Origin: an uncultured Verrucomicrobiales bacterium
GTDB lineage: Bacteria > Verrucomicrobiota > Verrucomicrobiia > Verrucomicrobiales > Akkermansiaceae
NCBI GenBank assembly: GCA_947039485.1
Contig: CAMQZC010000012.1
Span: forward strand, 1 to 64,000
Length of the DNA: 64,000 nt
Direction: 5' to 3'
Translations under genes and position numbers: made by a program
Shown here: in pieces, positions 56,491-64,000 of the stretch
How the letters are laid out: each line of letters opens with the position of its first letter
Position numbering within the stretch: the stretch's first letter is position 1
Notes under the pieces: generated by a model
Seen by the model: only the letters and a program-made list of their open reading frames with translations
What the model was told of the DNA's origin: nothing
The model's database searches: none

Positions 56491-57141
56491 ATGAAACAAA
56501 TTAAGGCAATCATTTTCGATTTTGACGGTGTCCTTGTTGACACCGAGTGGGCTATTTTCCAATCTTGGGTACGCCTCTATGAGCGCGAAGCTCAGCATAT
56601 CAGTATAGCTGACTACGCACCCTGCCTCGGGGCTGGATACTCGCACTGGAATCCCGCTGACCAGCTCGAAAAGCTCACAGGCAAGAGCTATGACTGGGAG
56701 ATTGAGACGCCTGCGCGCCAAGCAGAGATTGAAGCTGATCTCGCACAGATGGGTATCATGGATGGGGCGATGGCTCTCTTTGACTACTGCGATGCAGAGG
56801 GTATTGAGATGACGGTTGCCTCATCATCATCACGCCGCTGGGTTGCTGGTTGGCTCAATAAGTTGGGGGTTTATGACCGATTCAAGGGGGTATTTTGCCG
56901 CACGGATGGTTATCCAGTGAAGCCTAATCCTGCCCTCTTTCTCGCAGCTCGTGAGCTCCATGGCATCCCAGCTCAGAATTGCTTGGTGATTGAGGACTCT
57001 GAGAATGGTACGATTGCGGCTCAGAATGCGGGCATCCCCTGCCTCGCGATTGCCAATCGCATGACAGAGAATTGCAATTTGTCGCGTGCGCAGTATCGCA
57101 AGGCAGACCTGCATGGTCTGCTAGAGCTTTTAAAAGCTTGA
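56491..57141 (+). CDS. HAD-family phosphatase (beta-phosphoglucomutase-like)
   Basis: 216 residues from ATG 56491 (MKQIKAIIFDFDGVLVDTEW), two bases after the permease stop; a longer frame overlaps that gene. Motif I DFDGVLVDTE with nucleophile D10 and D12; motif II in TVASSSSRRWVAG; motif III lysine in YPVKPNPALF; motif IV VIEDSENGTIAA. Subclass I cap fits sugar-phosphate phosphatases or beta-phosphoglucomutase. Substrate not determinable. Confidence 0.9.
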   Translation: MKQIKAIIFDFDGVLVDTEWAIFQSWVRLYEREAQHISIADYAPCLGAGYSHWNPADQLEKLTGKSYDWEIETPARQAEIEADLAQMGIMDGAMALFDYCDAEGIEMTVASSSSRRWVAGWLNKLGVYDRFKGVFCRTDGYPVKPNPALFLAARELHGIPAQNCLVIEDSENGTIAAQNAGIPCLAIANRMTENCNLSRAQYRKADLHGLLELLKA

Positions 57142-57338
57142 ATTAGCGAGCTTCGGATGCGCCGAAAAATATGGTGCTAGCTGAGCCTCATGGAGCTCAG
57201 CACCTTATCCCGCATGGGCGATACTCGCCCATGCCTACAGAAATATCTACCCCTCGCAGGCCTCTGCCAGAGAGCAAGTCAGCTGGCAAACTTTACGCCA
57301 GCTAGAGCGGGCATCGTTACTCTGTGCCGTATCCGCTA
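57142..57338. other. Intergenic region before dnaG with hairpins
   Basis: Holds a perfect 9-pair hairpin GCATGGGCG / CGCCCATGC (57212-57220, 57226-57234) and a looser one at ~57165-57204 (GGTGCT ... CAGCACC), neither followed by a T-run. They may terminate or process the upstream mRNA. Confidence 0.5.
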
Positions 57339-57367
57339 TTGCCAGACCTGCAAAAAAAAGATACAAT
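57339..57367 (+). promoter_or_regulatory. Promoter of dnaG-rpoN
   Basis: TTGCCA (57339-57344), 17-base spacer, TACAAT (57362-57367); ATG 11 bases later, no ribosome binding site. Confidence 0.75.
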
Positions 57368-57378
57368 AGCAGCACAAT

Positions 57379-59229
57379 ATGGCCCGAATCACACAAGAAT
57401 GCGAAGCACGCATCAAGGAGTCAGCTGACATCGTCGAGCTGCTGGGCAAGTATATTGAGCTCAGGCGAGCGGGAACGGCGTGGAAGGCTTGCTGCCCCTT
57501 CCACGCGGAGAAGACGCCTTCCTTTAGTGTGAATCCCTCGCGCCAGAGTTTCCACTGCTTCGGCTGTGGTGTCGGTGGCGATGCGGTGAAGTTCTTGATG
57601 ATGTTTGAGAATCTGAGTTACCCTGATGCCTTGCGACGTCTCGCCGATACTCATGGTATTCCCGTCATTGAGGAGGAGGAGAATCCCGAGATGACACGCC
57701 AACGACGCTTGCGCAGTCGCGTCATTGAGGTTAATCAACAGGCGAGTGATTACTATCATCGTCTGCTCTGCCGCGACCCCCGAGCGGCTCATGTGCGCGA
57801 TTATCTCAAGCGCCGACAGATCAATTTAGAGATGGCACGCGCTTGGCAGCTCGGCTGGGCTCCTGAGAGCTTCCAAGATTTTGCCAAGTTGGCGCGCTCG
57901 CAGAATATTCAAGATGAGCTTTTGGCTGATGCTTATCTTTTGGGGCGATCTCAGTCAGGTCTCTACCCCGTTTTTCGCGATCGCTTGATGTTCCCCATCC
58001 ACAACTTACGTGGTGAGGTGGTGGGATTCTCTGGGCGCGTGATGCAAGATGACAAGGACCCGCGCAAGTATGTGAATACGGCGGATACGGTGGCTTTCCA
58101 CAAGGGCGAATTGCTCTTTGGCCTGCATAAAGCGACAGGACCTATTGGCAAAAGTTCGATGACGGTTGTTGTCTGCGAGGGTCAGATTGATGTGATTGCC
58201 TGCCATGAGAAGGCTGATATCCGCAATGCAGTGGCCGGTTTGGGTACGGCGTTCACAGATGAGCACGCGCAGATGCTACGCAAGTATGCCAAGCGTGCCA
58301 TCCTCTGCTATGATGGCGATCGCGCTGGTATCAAGGCGAGTGAGAAGACTTATCGCAAGCTGATAGCTGCGGGTCTTGAGGTGTATCAAGCTGCGCTCCC
58401 CGATGGCGAGGACCCAGACTCTCTCATCTGTGCTCAGGGGCCGCAAGCTCTGCGTGATGCTATTGAGAATGCCTGCCCATATCTGGAGCTGCGATGCAGT
58501 CAAGAGCAGGAGACGCTGATGCGTGAGCCTGCTTCACGAGCTAATTTTATTGATATCATGGCTGAGCTGGCTGCAGAGATTCCCGATGCGACGCGTCGCG
58601 ATATTAGTATTGCAGATTTGGCGACGCGCCTCAACACAGGATTGGAGAACTTGCGAGAGCAGGTGGCTCATTTGCTGCGTCAGCGCAAGTCCTCACCAAG
58701 GCCATCCCGATTCGCAGCGCCAGATCGTCGATTTGACCCTGATGAGGCAGAGTACGACATGGGGGAGGATAGTTACGCCCCTGTTGTGCCTGTGCAGCTG
58801 CATAGCACGATTCGCGGTCTCATTACTTTGGCTGCTGGCAATCTAGAGGCTCAGCAGGCGCTGGTAGATCGTATTGAGGAGCTGCAATCCCCAATTCAAA
58901 ATCTCGCAGGTGGCATGATTCTTCAGCGGCTCTTAGAGCAGCTCCCTCGCCCTCACAACAGGGAGGACTGGGCGAGCTTTTGTCAGTGTCTTAGTCCTGC
59001 TCAGGCGGCGGCGATCAAGGGTATTGACATTGCCCCAGCCGCGCTTGAGGATCCGCTGCTCCATGTTGATCAGGTGGCGGCTCGCGCGGCTCGCGACAGT
59101 CTCCAGCTCGATATTGATGCTCTGCGCAGTCGTATCCTTAACCCTCGGCTGGGAGCCGAGGAGAAAATCAAGATTCTCGGACAGATTACCGACATCCAGC
59201 GCATGCTCAATGATGCGCTGGGCAGCTAA
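57379..59229 (+). CDS. dnaG: DNA primase
   Basis: Makes RNA primers at the replication fork. 616 residues. N-terminal CHC2 zinc finger C39-x2-H42 ... C60-x2-C63 (CCPFHAEKTPSFSV, FHCFGCGVGGD). RNA-polymerase core with PIHNLRGEVVGFSGRVMQ and the TOPRIM domain (VVVCEGQIDVIACHEKAD, AILCYDGDRAGIKAS). A C-terminal helical region for helicase contact. rpoN follows after 12 bases; unlike in many bacteria the sigma gene beside the primase is sigma-54, not rpoD. Confidence 0.96.
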   Translation: MARITQECEARIKESADIVELLGKYIELRRAGTAWKACCPFHAEKTPSFSVNPSRQSFHCFGCGVGGDAVKFLMMFENLSYPDALRRLADTHGIPVIEEEENPEMTRQRRLRSRVIEVNQQASDYYHRLLCRDPRAAHVRDYLKRRQINLEMARAWQLGWAPESFQDFAKLARSQNIQDELLADAYLLGRSQSGLYPVFRDRLMFPIHNLRGEVVGFSGRVMQDDKDPRKYVNTADTVAFHKGELLFGLHKATGPIGKSSMTVVVCEGQIDVIACHEKADIRNAVAGLGTAFTDEHAQMLRKYAKRAILCYDGDRAGIKASEKTYRKLIAAGLEVYQAALPDGEDPDSLICAQGPQALRDAIENACPYLELRCSQEQETLMREPASRANFIDIMAELAAEIPDATRRDISIADLATRLNTGLENLREQVAHLLRQRKSSPRPSRFAAPDRRFDPDEAEYDMGEDSYAPVVPVQLHSTIRGLITLAAGNLEAQQALVDRIEELQSPIQNLAGGMILQRLLEQLPRPHNREDWASFCQCLSPAQAAAIKGIDIAPAALEDPLLHVDQVAARAARDSLQLDIDALRSRILNPRLGAEEKIKILGQITDIQRMLNDALGS

Positions 59230-59241
59230 GAGACTAGATTG

Positions 59242-60537
59242 ATGAGCTCAGCGAGTATCCAGCAGAGCATGAAGCAGAGCATGGTCGCGAGCCAATCGCT
59301 ACAGATGTTCATGCGCACACTTCAGGCGACGAGCAGCGAGCTCGCAGAAATCACAAATCAAGCCTTAGCCAGCAACCCGACTCTGGAGGAGGCTTCGCCT
59401 GTCAATGCGCAGGGTCATCTGGCCACGGAGCGACATAGCCGTTTCTTAGAGAGTTTGGCTGAGGAGGAGAGCTTGCACGATCATCTCAGCGAGCAGATTC
59501 GCCACAGTGGTCTAGAGCCTCAGCTAGCAAATGCGGCTCTCATGCTCTGCCAACAACTCGATGCGAGGGGCTTCTTTGAGGAGGCGCCGGTGCTCATCGC
59601 ACAGCGTGAGGAGATGAGTCCTACACTCTTTGCCAAAGCGTTGAGCTGCGTGCAGGAGCTTGACCCCTCGGGTGTGGGCGCACGCGATATCCGCGAGAGT
59701 CTCTTGCTGCAACTCGACCGCCTCGGTGAGCGCAAGGGTATCGCGCATGAGCTCATTGAGCTACACTGGCATGCCCTGCTGCACCGTCACTACGCGCAGA
59801 TAGCTAAGATGATGGAGGTTGAGGAGGCTGCGGTGAGCGGTGCTGTCCACCGTATTGCGCTACTCAATCCTGATCCAGGCAGCAACTTTTGCCGTGCGGA
59901 GCTCAATATCATCAGCCCCGATGTTATCATTGAGCAGCAGGGCGATGAACTGATGGTATCGTTGACGGGTGAACAAATCCCCCTGCTCAGTCTCAGCGCT
60001 GATTACCGAAGCATGATGTCAGAGCAGGCGCAGAACCAAGAGCTGCGTCAATATCTCAGCAAATGCTTCCGCGAGGGGCGAGAGCTCATCCATGCTATCG
60101 AGCAGAGGCAGCAAACGATTCTACTCGTGGCGCGTGCCATTGTTGTGCGTCAGCGCGAGTACTTCACCCAAGATGCCTCGGCCCTCCAGCCGCTCAAGAT
60201 GGAGCAGATTGCAGAGGACTGCGAGCTGCACATCTCCACCATATCCAGAGCTGTCAAGGGTAAGTATATCAAGAGTAAGCGGGGTCTGGCAGAGCTGCGC
60301 AGCTTCTTTAGCTCCAGTATCAGCAGCAGTGAAGTTGGTGGCAGCAGTTACTCGGCAGGCGCGATTCATCAGCGTATTGCTGCACTCATCGCGGATGAGG
60401 ACCCTCGCAAGCCACTGAGTGATGCAAAGCTTGAGACTGCTCTTGCCCATCAGGGCGTGAGCATATCTAGGCGCACCATCGCCAAGTACCGCGAGCAGCT
60501 CAACATCCTGCCTACAAGCCTGCGCAAGCTGCGCTAA
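59242..60537 (+). CDS. rpoN: RNA polymerase sigma-54 factor
   Basis: 431 residues from ATG 59242 (an upstream TTG is less likely). Gln/Met-rich region I: QQSMKQSMVASQSLQMFMRT, LASNPTLEE. Core-binding region ~95-250 (LDPSGVGARDIRESLLLQLD). DNA-binding region with a helix-turn-helix (MEQIAEDCELHISTISRAVK) and the diagnostic RpoN box RRTIAKYRE near the C-terminus. It needs enhancer-binding ATPases, none of which is in this window. Its stop directly abuts the stop of the convergent gene. Confidence 0.95.
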   Translation: MSSASIQQSMKQSMVASQSLQMFMRTLQATSSELAEITNQALASNPTLEEASPVNAQGHLATERHSRFLESLAEEESLHDHLSEQIRHSGLEPQLANAALMLCQQLDARGFFEEAPVLIAQREEMSPTLFAKALSCVQELDPSGVGARDIRESLLLQLDRLGERKGIAHELIELHWHALLHRHYAQIAKMMEVEEAAVSGAVHRIALLNPDPGSNFCRAELNIISPDVIIEQQGDELMVSLTGEQIPLLSLSADYRSMMSEQAQNQELRQYLSKCFREGRELIHAIEQRQQTILLVARAIVVRQREYFTQDASALQPLKMEQIAEDCELHISTISRAVKGKYIKSKRGLAELRSFFSSSISSSEVGGSSYSAGAIHQRIAALIADEDPRKPLSDAKLETALAHQGVSISRRTIAKYREQLNILPTSLRKLR

Positions 60538-60984
60538 TTAGCTAGGCTCCACGACAAACTCAGTCACGGGGCGCACGGGCCAGCGACTACCATCTACGTT
60601 GACGTAGTAGTGGGTGATTGTCATATCAACCTTTGCTCCCTTTTGAAGCTTCGCGATTGCGGCAGCGACAGCGACGTCTTGCCCCTCGATATCGCGCTTC
60701 ACATCCACGATGAGAATCTTGCCGGGCTCCGCCTTGTCATCACCGTATTGACCGGGCTTCTCATAACCCTTGTTCTCAATGACGAGGAACTTGGCGATAC
60801 GCGTAGCGTGCCCACATTTGTCGGGGCATTCAGAGGTCAGATGACGGCAGGGTCGATCCTCAACTCCAACAAAGGAGGCCTTAACGCTGTTGCTGGCGAG
60901 CAGGTCAGCTGGGGGCAGTGGGGCAGCAAATGCTGAGGATGCAGATAGAGCAGTGAAGCAAGCAGCAAAAAAATATTTTTCCAT
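60538..60984 (-). CDS. Small secreted protein with CxxxC motif, unknown
   Basis: Not recognised. 148 residues from ATG 60984 (MEKYFFAACFTALS); GTG at 60990 is an alternative. Signal peptide ends near SAFAAPLPP. The mature part has three cysteines, in DRPCRHLTSECPDKCGHATR, then a beta-rich region (KFLVIENKGYEKPGQYGDDK, KILIVDVKRDIEGQDVAVAA). Size and pattern suggest a small OB- or beta-barrel-like periplasmic protein, perhaps metal- or thiol-linked. Stop codon touches that of rpoN with no spacer. Confidence 0.75.
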   Translation of the reverse strand: MEKYFFAACFTALSASSAFAAPLPPADLLASNSVKASFVGVEDRPCRHLTSECPDKCGHATRIAKFLVIENKGYEKPGQYGDDKAEPGKILIVDVKRDIEGQDVAVAAAIAKLQKGAKVDMTITHYYVNVDGSRWPVRPVTEFVVEPS

Positions 60985-61044
60985 ACCCACTCAATAACAC
61001 AGCCATCTAACCATGGCAAGCCGAAATCTCAAAAAAATCAGTCA

Positions 61045-62166
61045 TCAATAATGACGATGGGGACGCATCTCGCGACGGTGATCGTCCTTATCTTCTTGAT
61101 TCCGCATGCTATGGCGCTTATTTCGTCGGTTGACGCGCTCGAGTGTCATCTGGCGTTTCTCCGTACGACGCTCTAGCTCGACCACCTCCTCTTCCAGACG
61201 AAGGAAGTGATCGTAGCGATCTTCTGCGAGACTGCCATCCTCCAGTGCTGCGCGGATGGCGCAGCCTGCATCCTTTTGATGGGAGCAGTCGGAGAACTTG
61301 CAGTTGCTGCTAAGCTGCTCCAGATCGGCAAACTGGGCTCGCAGCGTTGCAGCATCGGTCCACATTTGAATCTCGCGCATCCCCGGGTTGTCAATCAAGA
61401 CACCTCCCCCAGCGAGTACCACTAGCTCACGAGCTACAGTGGTATGGCGACCTCTACCGGTGACCTCATTGACACCACCGGTCTCAAGAAACTCATCACC
61501 GAGTAGGGAGTTGACTAATGTGCTCTTGCCCACGCCTGAGGAGCCCACCAGCGTGATGGTCTCGCCCTTGGGTACGCGGCGCAGGTGCTTGGGATAACCC
61601 TTGCGCCAAATCGCCACAATAGGGTAGATCTCCAACCCTTCTTCGAGAGATGTAATCTCGGTGATGGCGCGCTGCATGAGCTCTGTTGAAGTTGTGTCTG
61701 CCTTGTTGATGAGCACGATTGGCTTTGCCCCGCTCTTGCGCACCAGCGTCAGGTATCGCTCGATACGGCGCAGATTATAATCGCTGCCTGCATCGGTGAC
61801 AATCACAACGGTATCGACATTACAGCCGATGACCTGCTGGGCGCAGCTTTTGCCTGGAGATTTGCGTGAGAAGCATGTCTTGCGGGGCAGCAGGGCACGA
61901 ATCACGGGCAAATCCTCATCATGACCCGGGTCCACAGCCACCCAGTCACCTACGGTAGGCAAGTCGGCATCATTCTCAGCATCATGCCAGAGCTTGCCTG
62001 AGAGCACGACATCGTGATCGCCCTTCCCCTTTGCCAGCACGGTAAAGTTGATGCGAGTCTCGCGGATGATGCGAGCAGGATAGTAATTGGGATTCTCCCG
62101 CAAAATAGCATCAAAGGAGGACTTGAAAAAATCATCCCAGCCCAACATCTCCATAGTTACCTTCAT
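61045..62166 (-). CDS. rsgA: Ribosome small-subunit-dependent GTPase A
   Basis: Late 30S assembly GTPase. 373 residues. N-terminal OB fold, then a circularly permuted GTPase: G4 LINKADTT, G1 GSSGVGKSTLVNSLL, G2 GRGRHTTVAREL, G3 DNPGMREIQ. Zinc knuckle CKFSDCSHQKDAGCAI follows. C-terminus basic (RRNKRHSMRNQEDKDDHRRE). ATG overlaps the coaB stop as ATGA. Confidence 0.95.
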   Translation of the reverse strand: MKVTMEMLGWDDFFKSSFDAILRENPNYYPARIIRETRINFTVLAKGKGDHDVVLSGKLWHDAENDADLPTVGDWVAVDPGHDEDLPVIRALLPRKTCFSRKSPGKSCAQQVIGCNVDTVVIVTDAGSDYNLRRIERYLTLVRKSGAKPIVLINKADTTSTELMQRAITEITSLEEGLEIYPIVAIWRKGYPKHLRRVPKGETITLVGSSGVGKSTLVNSLLGDEFLETGGVNEVTGRGRHTTVARELVVLAGGGVLIDNPGMREIQMWTDAATLRAQFADLEQLSSNCKFSDCSHQKDAGCAIRAALEDGSLAEDRYDHFLRLEEEVVELERRTEKRQMTLERVNRRNKRHSMRNQEDKDDHRREMRPHRHY

Positions 62167-62804
62167 TGTTTTAAAATAGTTACATGTTGAACAATCTGCA
62201 TAGCAATGCGTTCCTTGCTCTCTTTCTCAAGTTTGACTACATGCTCAGGATAGACGAGCATGACCTCATTCTCTCGTGAGTCAAAGCCGATATCGCTACG
62301 CGAGACGTCATTAGCCACGATAAAATCGCATTTCTTGCGCAGCAGCTTGGCGCGTGCAAAGCCGATCACGGAGTTGGTCTCAGCAGCAAAGCCAACAAGC
62401 TTGCCCTCAAACCCAAAAACATCGCGCATGCTGCCCAGAATATCAGGCGTGCGCTCCAGCTCCAGAGTCATGCGGGCGGCAGATTCGCCGTCCTTCTTAA
62501 TCTTCTGCTGCGCCACCGCGACAGGGCGATAATCAGCCACCGCCGCACAGAGAATAGAAACATCCACCCCCTTGATCATGTCTTGCACAGCATCATACAT
62601 CTGCTGCGCGCTCTCAACCTGAATAAAGTCCACATCTGGAGGAACATCGAGCGACGTAGGCCCCGAGATGAGCAGCACCTCATGTCCATCATGCTTGGCT
62701 GCACCTGCCAGCGCATACCCCATGCGCCCTGATGAGCGATTGGACAGATAGCGTACAGGGTCTATAGCCTCGCGAGTTGGCCCTGCGGTGATGAGAAACT
62801 TCAT
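62163..62804 (-). CDS. coaB: Phosphopantothenate-cysteine ligase (stand-alone CoaB)
   Basis: Joins cysteine to phosphopantothenate in CoA synthesis. 213 residues. Motifs: FLITAGPTREAIDPVRYLSN, SSGRMGYALAGAA, CAAVADYRPVAVAQQKIKK, PDILGSM, LVGFAAETN and FIVANDVS. Most bacteria fuse this to a CoaC decarboxylase as CoaBC; here the N-terminal flavoprotein half is absent and the gene begins directly at the ligase. A -10-like TATGAT lies 11 bases before the start. A coaC gene should be elsewhere. Confidence 0.93.
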   Translation of the reverse strand: MKFLITAGPTREAIDPVRYLSNRSSGRMGYALAGAAKHDGHEVLLISGPTSLDVPPDVDFIQVESAQQMYDAVQDMIKGVDVSILCAAVADYRPVAVAQQKIKKDGESAARMTLELERTPDILGSMRDVFGFEGKLVGFAAETNSVIGFARAKLLRKKCDFIVANDVSRSDIGFDSRENEVMLVYPEHVVKLEKESKERIAMQIVQHVTILKQ

Positions 62805-62852
62805 GCGCGCAGTCTATCATAAGATCGACTCTGATACAAGTCTGCATTATTC

Positions 62853-62880
62853 TTGACCTACCATCCTATTGCTGTACAAT
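62853..62880 (+). promoter_or_regulatory. Promoter of hprK
   Basis: TTGACC (62853-62858), 16-base spacer, TACAAT (62875-62880); ATG 10 bases later. Confidence 0.8.
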
Positions 62881-62890
62881 AGACAGGCGT

Positions 62891-63874
62891 ATGAAGGAGT
62901 ACATTGTCAGAAACGTTGACCACATCACTGTGGCTAAATTCTATGAGACTTATCGCCAACAGCTGGAGATGAAACTAGTCAACAGCCCACTAGGTATGTC
63001 TCGACACATTATCCAGCCAGCTATTAACCGACCGGGACTAGCTCTGGCTGGTTACTTCGGCTGCTATGCGCATGAGCGCGTGCAGGTCTTTGGCAATGCA
63101 GAAATGTCCTACCTCGGCACCATCGAGGGTGATGCGCGACGCGAGCGTTTTGAGCGTATCTTTGAGCACAATGACGTACCCTGCCTCATCTTCGCTCGTA
63201 ATGCAGATATCCCTCAGGACATCATCGCCATGGCTGATGAGAACAACGTCTGTGTCTTTACCACAGCACTGCCCACGATGCTCTTCTTTAACCGTGCCAC
63301 GATCTACCTTGAAAACGAGTTTGCCGATAGCACATCTATCCATGGCTGCATGGTCTCAGTACGTGGTGTAGGCGTCCTGCTAACTGGGCGTGGCGGTATT
63401 GGCAAGAGTGAGATTACCCTCGGCCTCGTCGAGCGAGGTGCCTCCCTCGTCGCTGATGACATGGTACGTGTGCGCAACATCGGTGGGGAACTCATCACAA
63501 CATCGCCCAAACTCAGCAGCGGCTTCCTCGAAATCCGCGGACTGGGCATCACCAACGTCACCAACCTTTTTGGTCTCAAGGCCTACAGCCGCGAGGCAAA
63601 GCTGCACCTCGTCATCAACCTCAGCGATGGTGAGATGAGCGAGATGGAGCGCCTTGGCCTCGATCGCAAAACGACCTCCATCCTCGGTGTCGATGTCGAG
63701 CGACTCAACCTCCCCATCGCAGCAGGCCGCGACATGAGCCGACTCGTGGAAGTGGCCGCACTAGGTCACTACCTGCGTGACAGTGGCTATGATATGGCCG
63801 AGGAGTTCACCAAGCGACTGCACAAGGAGCTCGCCAACCGTGGCAGCCACAGCGACCGCTCCCCCCTCCCATGA
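62891..63874 (+). CDS. hprK: HPr kinase/phosphorylase
   Basis: 327 residues. N-terminal domain ~1-135, then the kinase domain with Walker A GRGGIGKSE in VGVLLTGRGGIGKSEITLG, VADDMVRVR, and the family signature FLEIRGLGITNVTNLFG. It phosphorylates HPr on serine to control carbon use. No ptsH gene is next to it. Its stop overlaps the next gene's start as ATGA. Confidence 0.93.
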   Translation: MKEYIVRNVDHITVAKFYETYRQQLEMKLVNSPLGMSRHIIQPAINRPGLALAGYFGCYAHERVQVFGNAEMSYLGTIEGDARRERFERIFEHNDVPCLIFARNADIPQDIIAMADENNVCVFTTALPTMLFFNRATIYLENEFADSTSIHGCMVSVRGVGVLLTGRGGIGKSEITLGLVERGASLVADDMVRVRNIGGELITTSPKLSSGFLEIRGLGITNVTNLFGLKAYSREAKLHLVINLSDGEMSEMERLGLDRKTTSILGVDVERLNLPIAAGRDMSRLVEVAALGHYLRDSGYDMAEEFTKRLHKELANRGSHSDRSPLP

Positions 63875-64000
63875 GTACTCCCTTACACAGCATTGTTGAG
63901 CTACTCGACAGCGAGCTCAACATCCGCGGCATCAAGGATGCCAGCGTTGCGCTCAATGGCCTCCAAGTAGAGAATGACGGACAGGTGAGCAACGTTGCTC
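63871..64000 (+). CDS. Nif3-like dinuclear metal-centre protein (5' part)
   Basis: Open frame of 43 codons running off the window: MSTPLHSIVELLDSELNI ... ALNGLQVEND. NGLQVE is the conserved opening of the Nif3/YbgI family (GTP cyclohydrolase I type 2-like), a conserved protein of uncertain function. Four-base overlap with hprK. Confidence 0.8.
   Translation, partial: MSTPLHSIVELLDSELNIRGIKDASVALNGLQVENDGQVSNVA

Overview
This window reads as a 64 kb stretch of chromosome core from a Gram-negative bacterium of the PVC group, most likely Verrucomicrobiota (Akkermansia-like or a relative). Supports for this are inferences from gene content: an LPS-type outer membrane (LptE, LptF/G-type permease, BamD, a NodT-type outer-membrane efflux lipoprotein, a PagP-like palmitoyltransferase), sigma-54, an HPr kinase, a eukaryotic-type HisA, a serpin-like protein, a GGGtGRT/NifU-like pair and scattered amino-acid genes. 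Base composition looks mid-50s % GC and uniform. I see no insertion sequence, prophage, integrase or CRISPR array.

Layout. 1-7.4 kb: 5' end of an efflux lipoprotein (-), a PAS-PAS-SpoIIE phosphatase, a disordered RG-rich unknown protein, then corA-argB-nadK (-). 7.7-10.5 kb: DUF1015 protein and serA. 10.6-16.2 kb: a tight four-gene operon of exported unknown proteins (ankyrin lipoprotein, helical secreted protein, three-TM protein, TlpA-like protein without cysteines). 16.3-24.4 kb: dapA-dapB-folK-panB, a coiled-coil anchor protein with metF, a YfgM-like protein, a HEAT-like protein, a lone OppF-type ATPase and a eukaryotic-type HisA. 24.4-27.5 kb: membrane metallophosphoesterase whose reading frame runs through a ten-base homopolymer, a G12 tract, and a glycosyltransferase. 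27.5-35.3 kb (all -): GGGtGRT and NifU-like pair, eno, thrS-infC, a cupin, and a YqjD/YqjE/YqjK-like membrane module. 35.5-41.2 kb: carA-purA, then rsmI-lptE-bamD and hisI (-), with a tandem duplication at the purA/rsmI junction. 41.3-53.4 kb: dnaE with a serpin-like protein, sufS with a conserved unknown, a class A penicillin-binding protein whose transpeptidase motifs have decayed, a PagP homologue and a ROK kinase. 53.5-64 kb: pgsA, a CAU tRNA, a metallophosphoesterase, an LptF/G permease, a HAD phosphatase, dnaG-rpoN, a small secreted protein, rsgA-coaB (-), hprK and the start of a Nif3-family gene.

Two themes recur. First, many genes have a good -35/-10 promoter whose -10 box ends only 3-14 bases before the start codon with no convincing Shine-Dalgarno sequence, which points to leaderless or near-leaderless mRNAs. 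Second, genes are packed with ATGA or TGATG overlaps (argB, panB, rsgA, rsmI, sufS, nif3, yqjK-like), and convergent genes touch or overlap (rpoN/60984, serpin/sufS). The best candidates for something new are the GGGtGRT pair, the decayed-transpeptidase PBP, the PagP homologue, the exported four-gene operon and the leaderless-promoter architecture.
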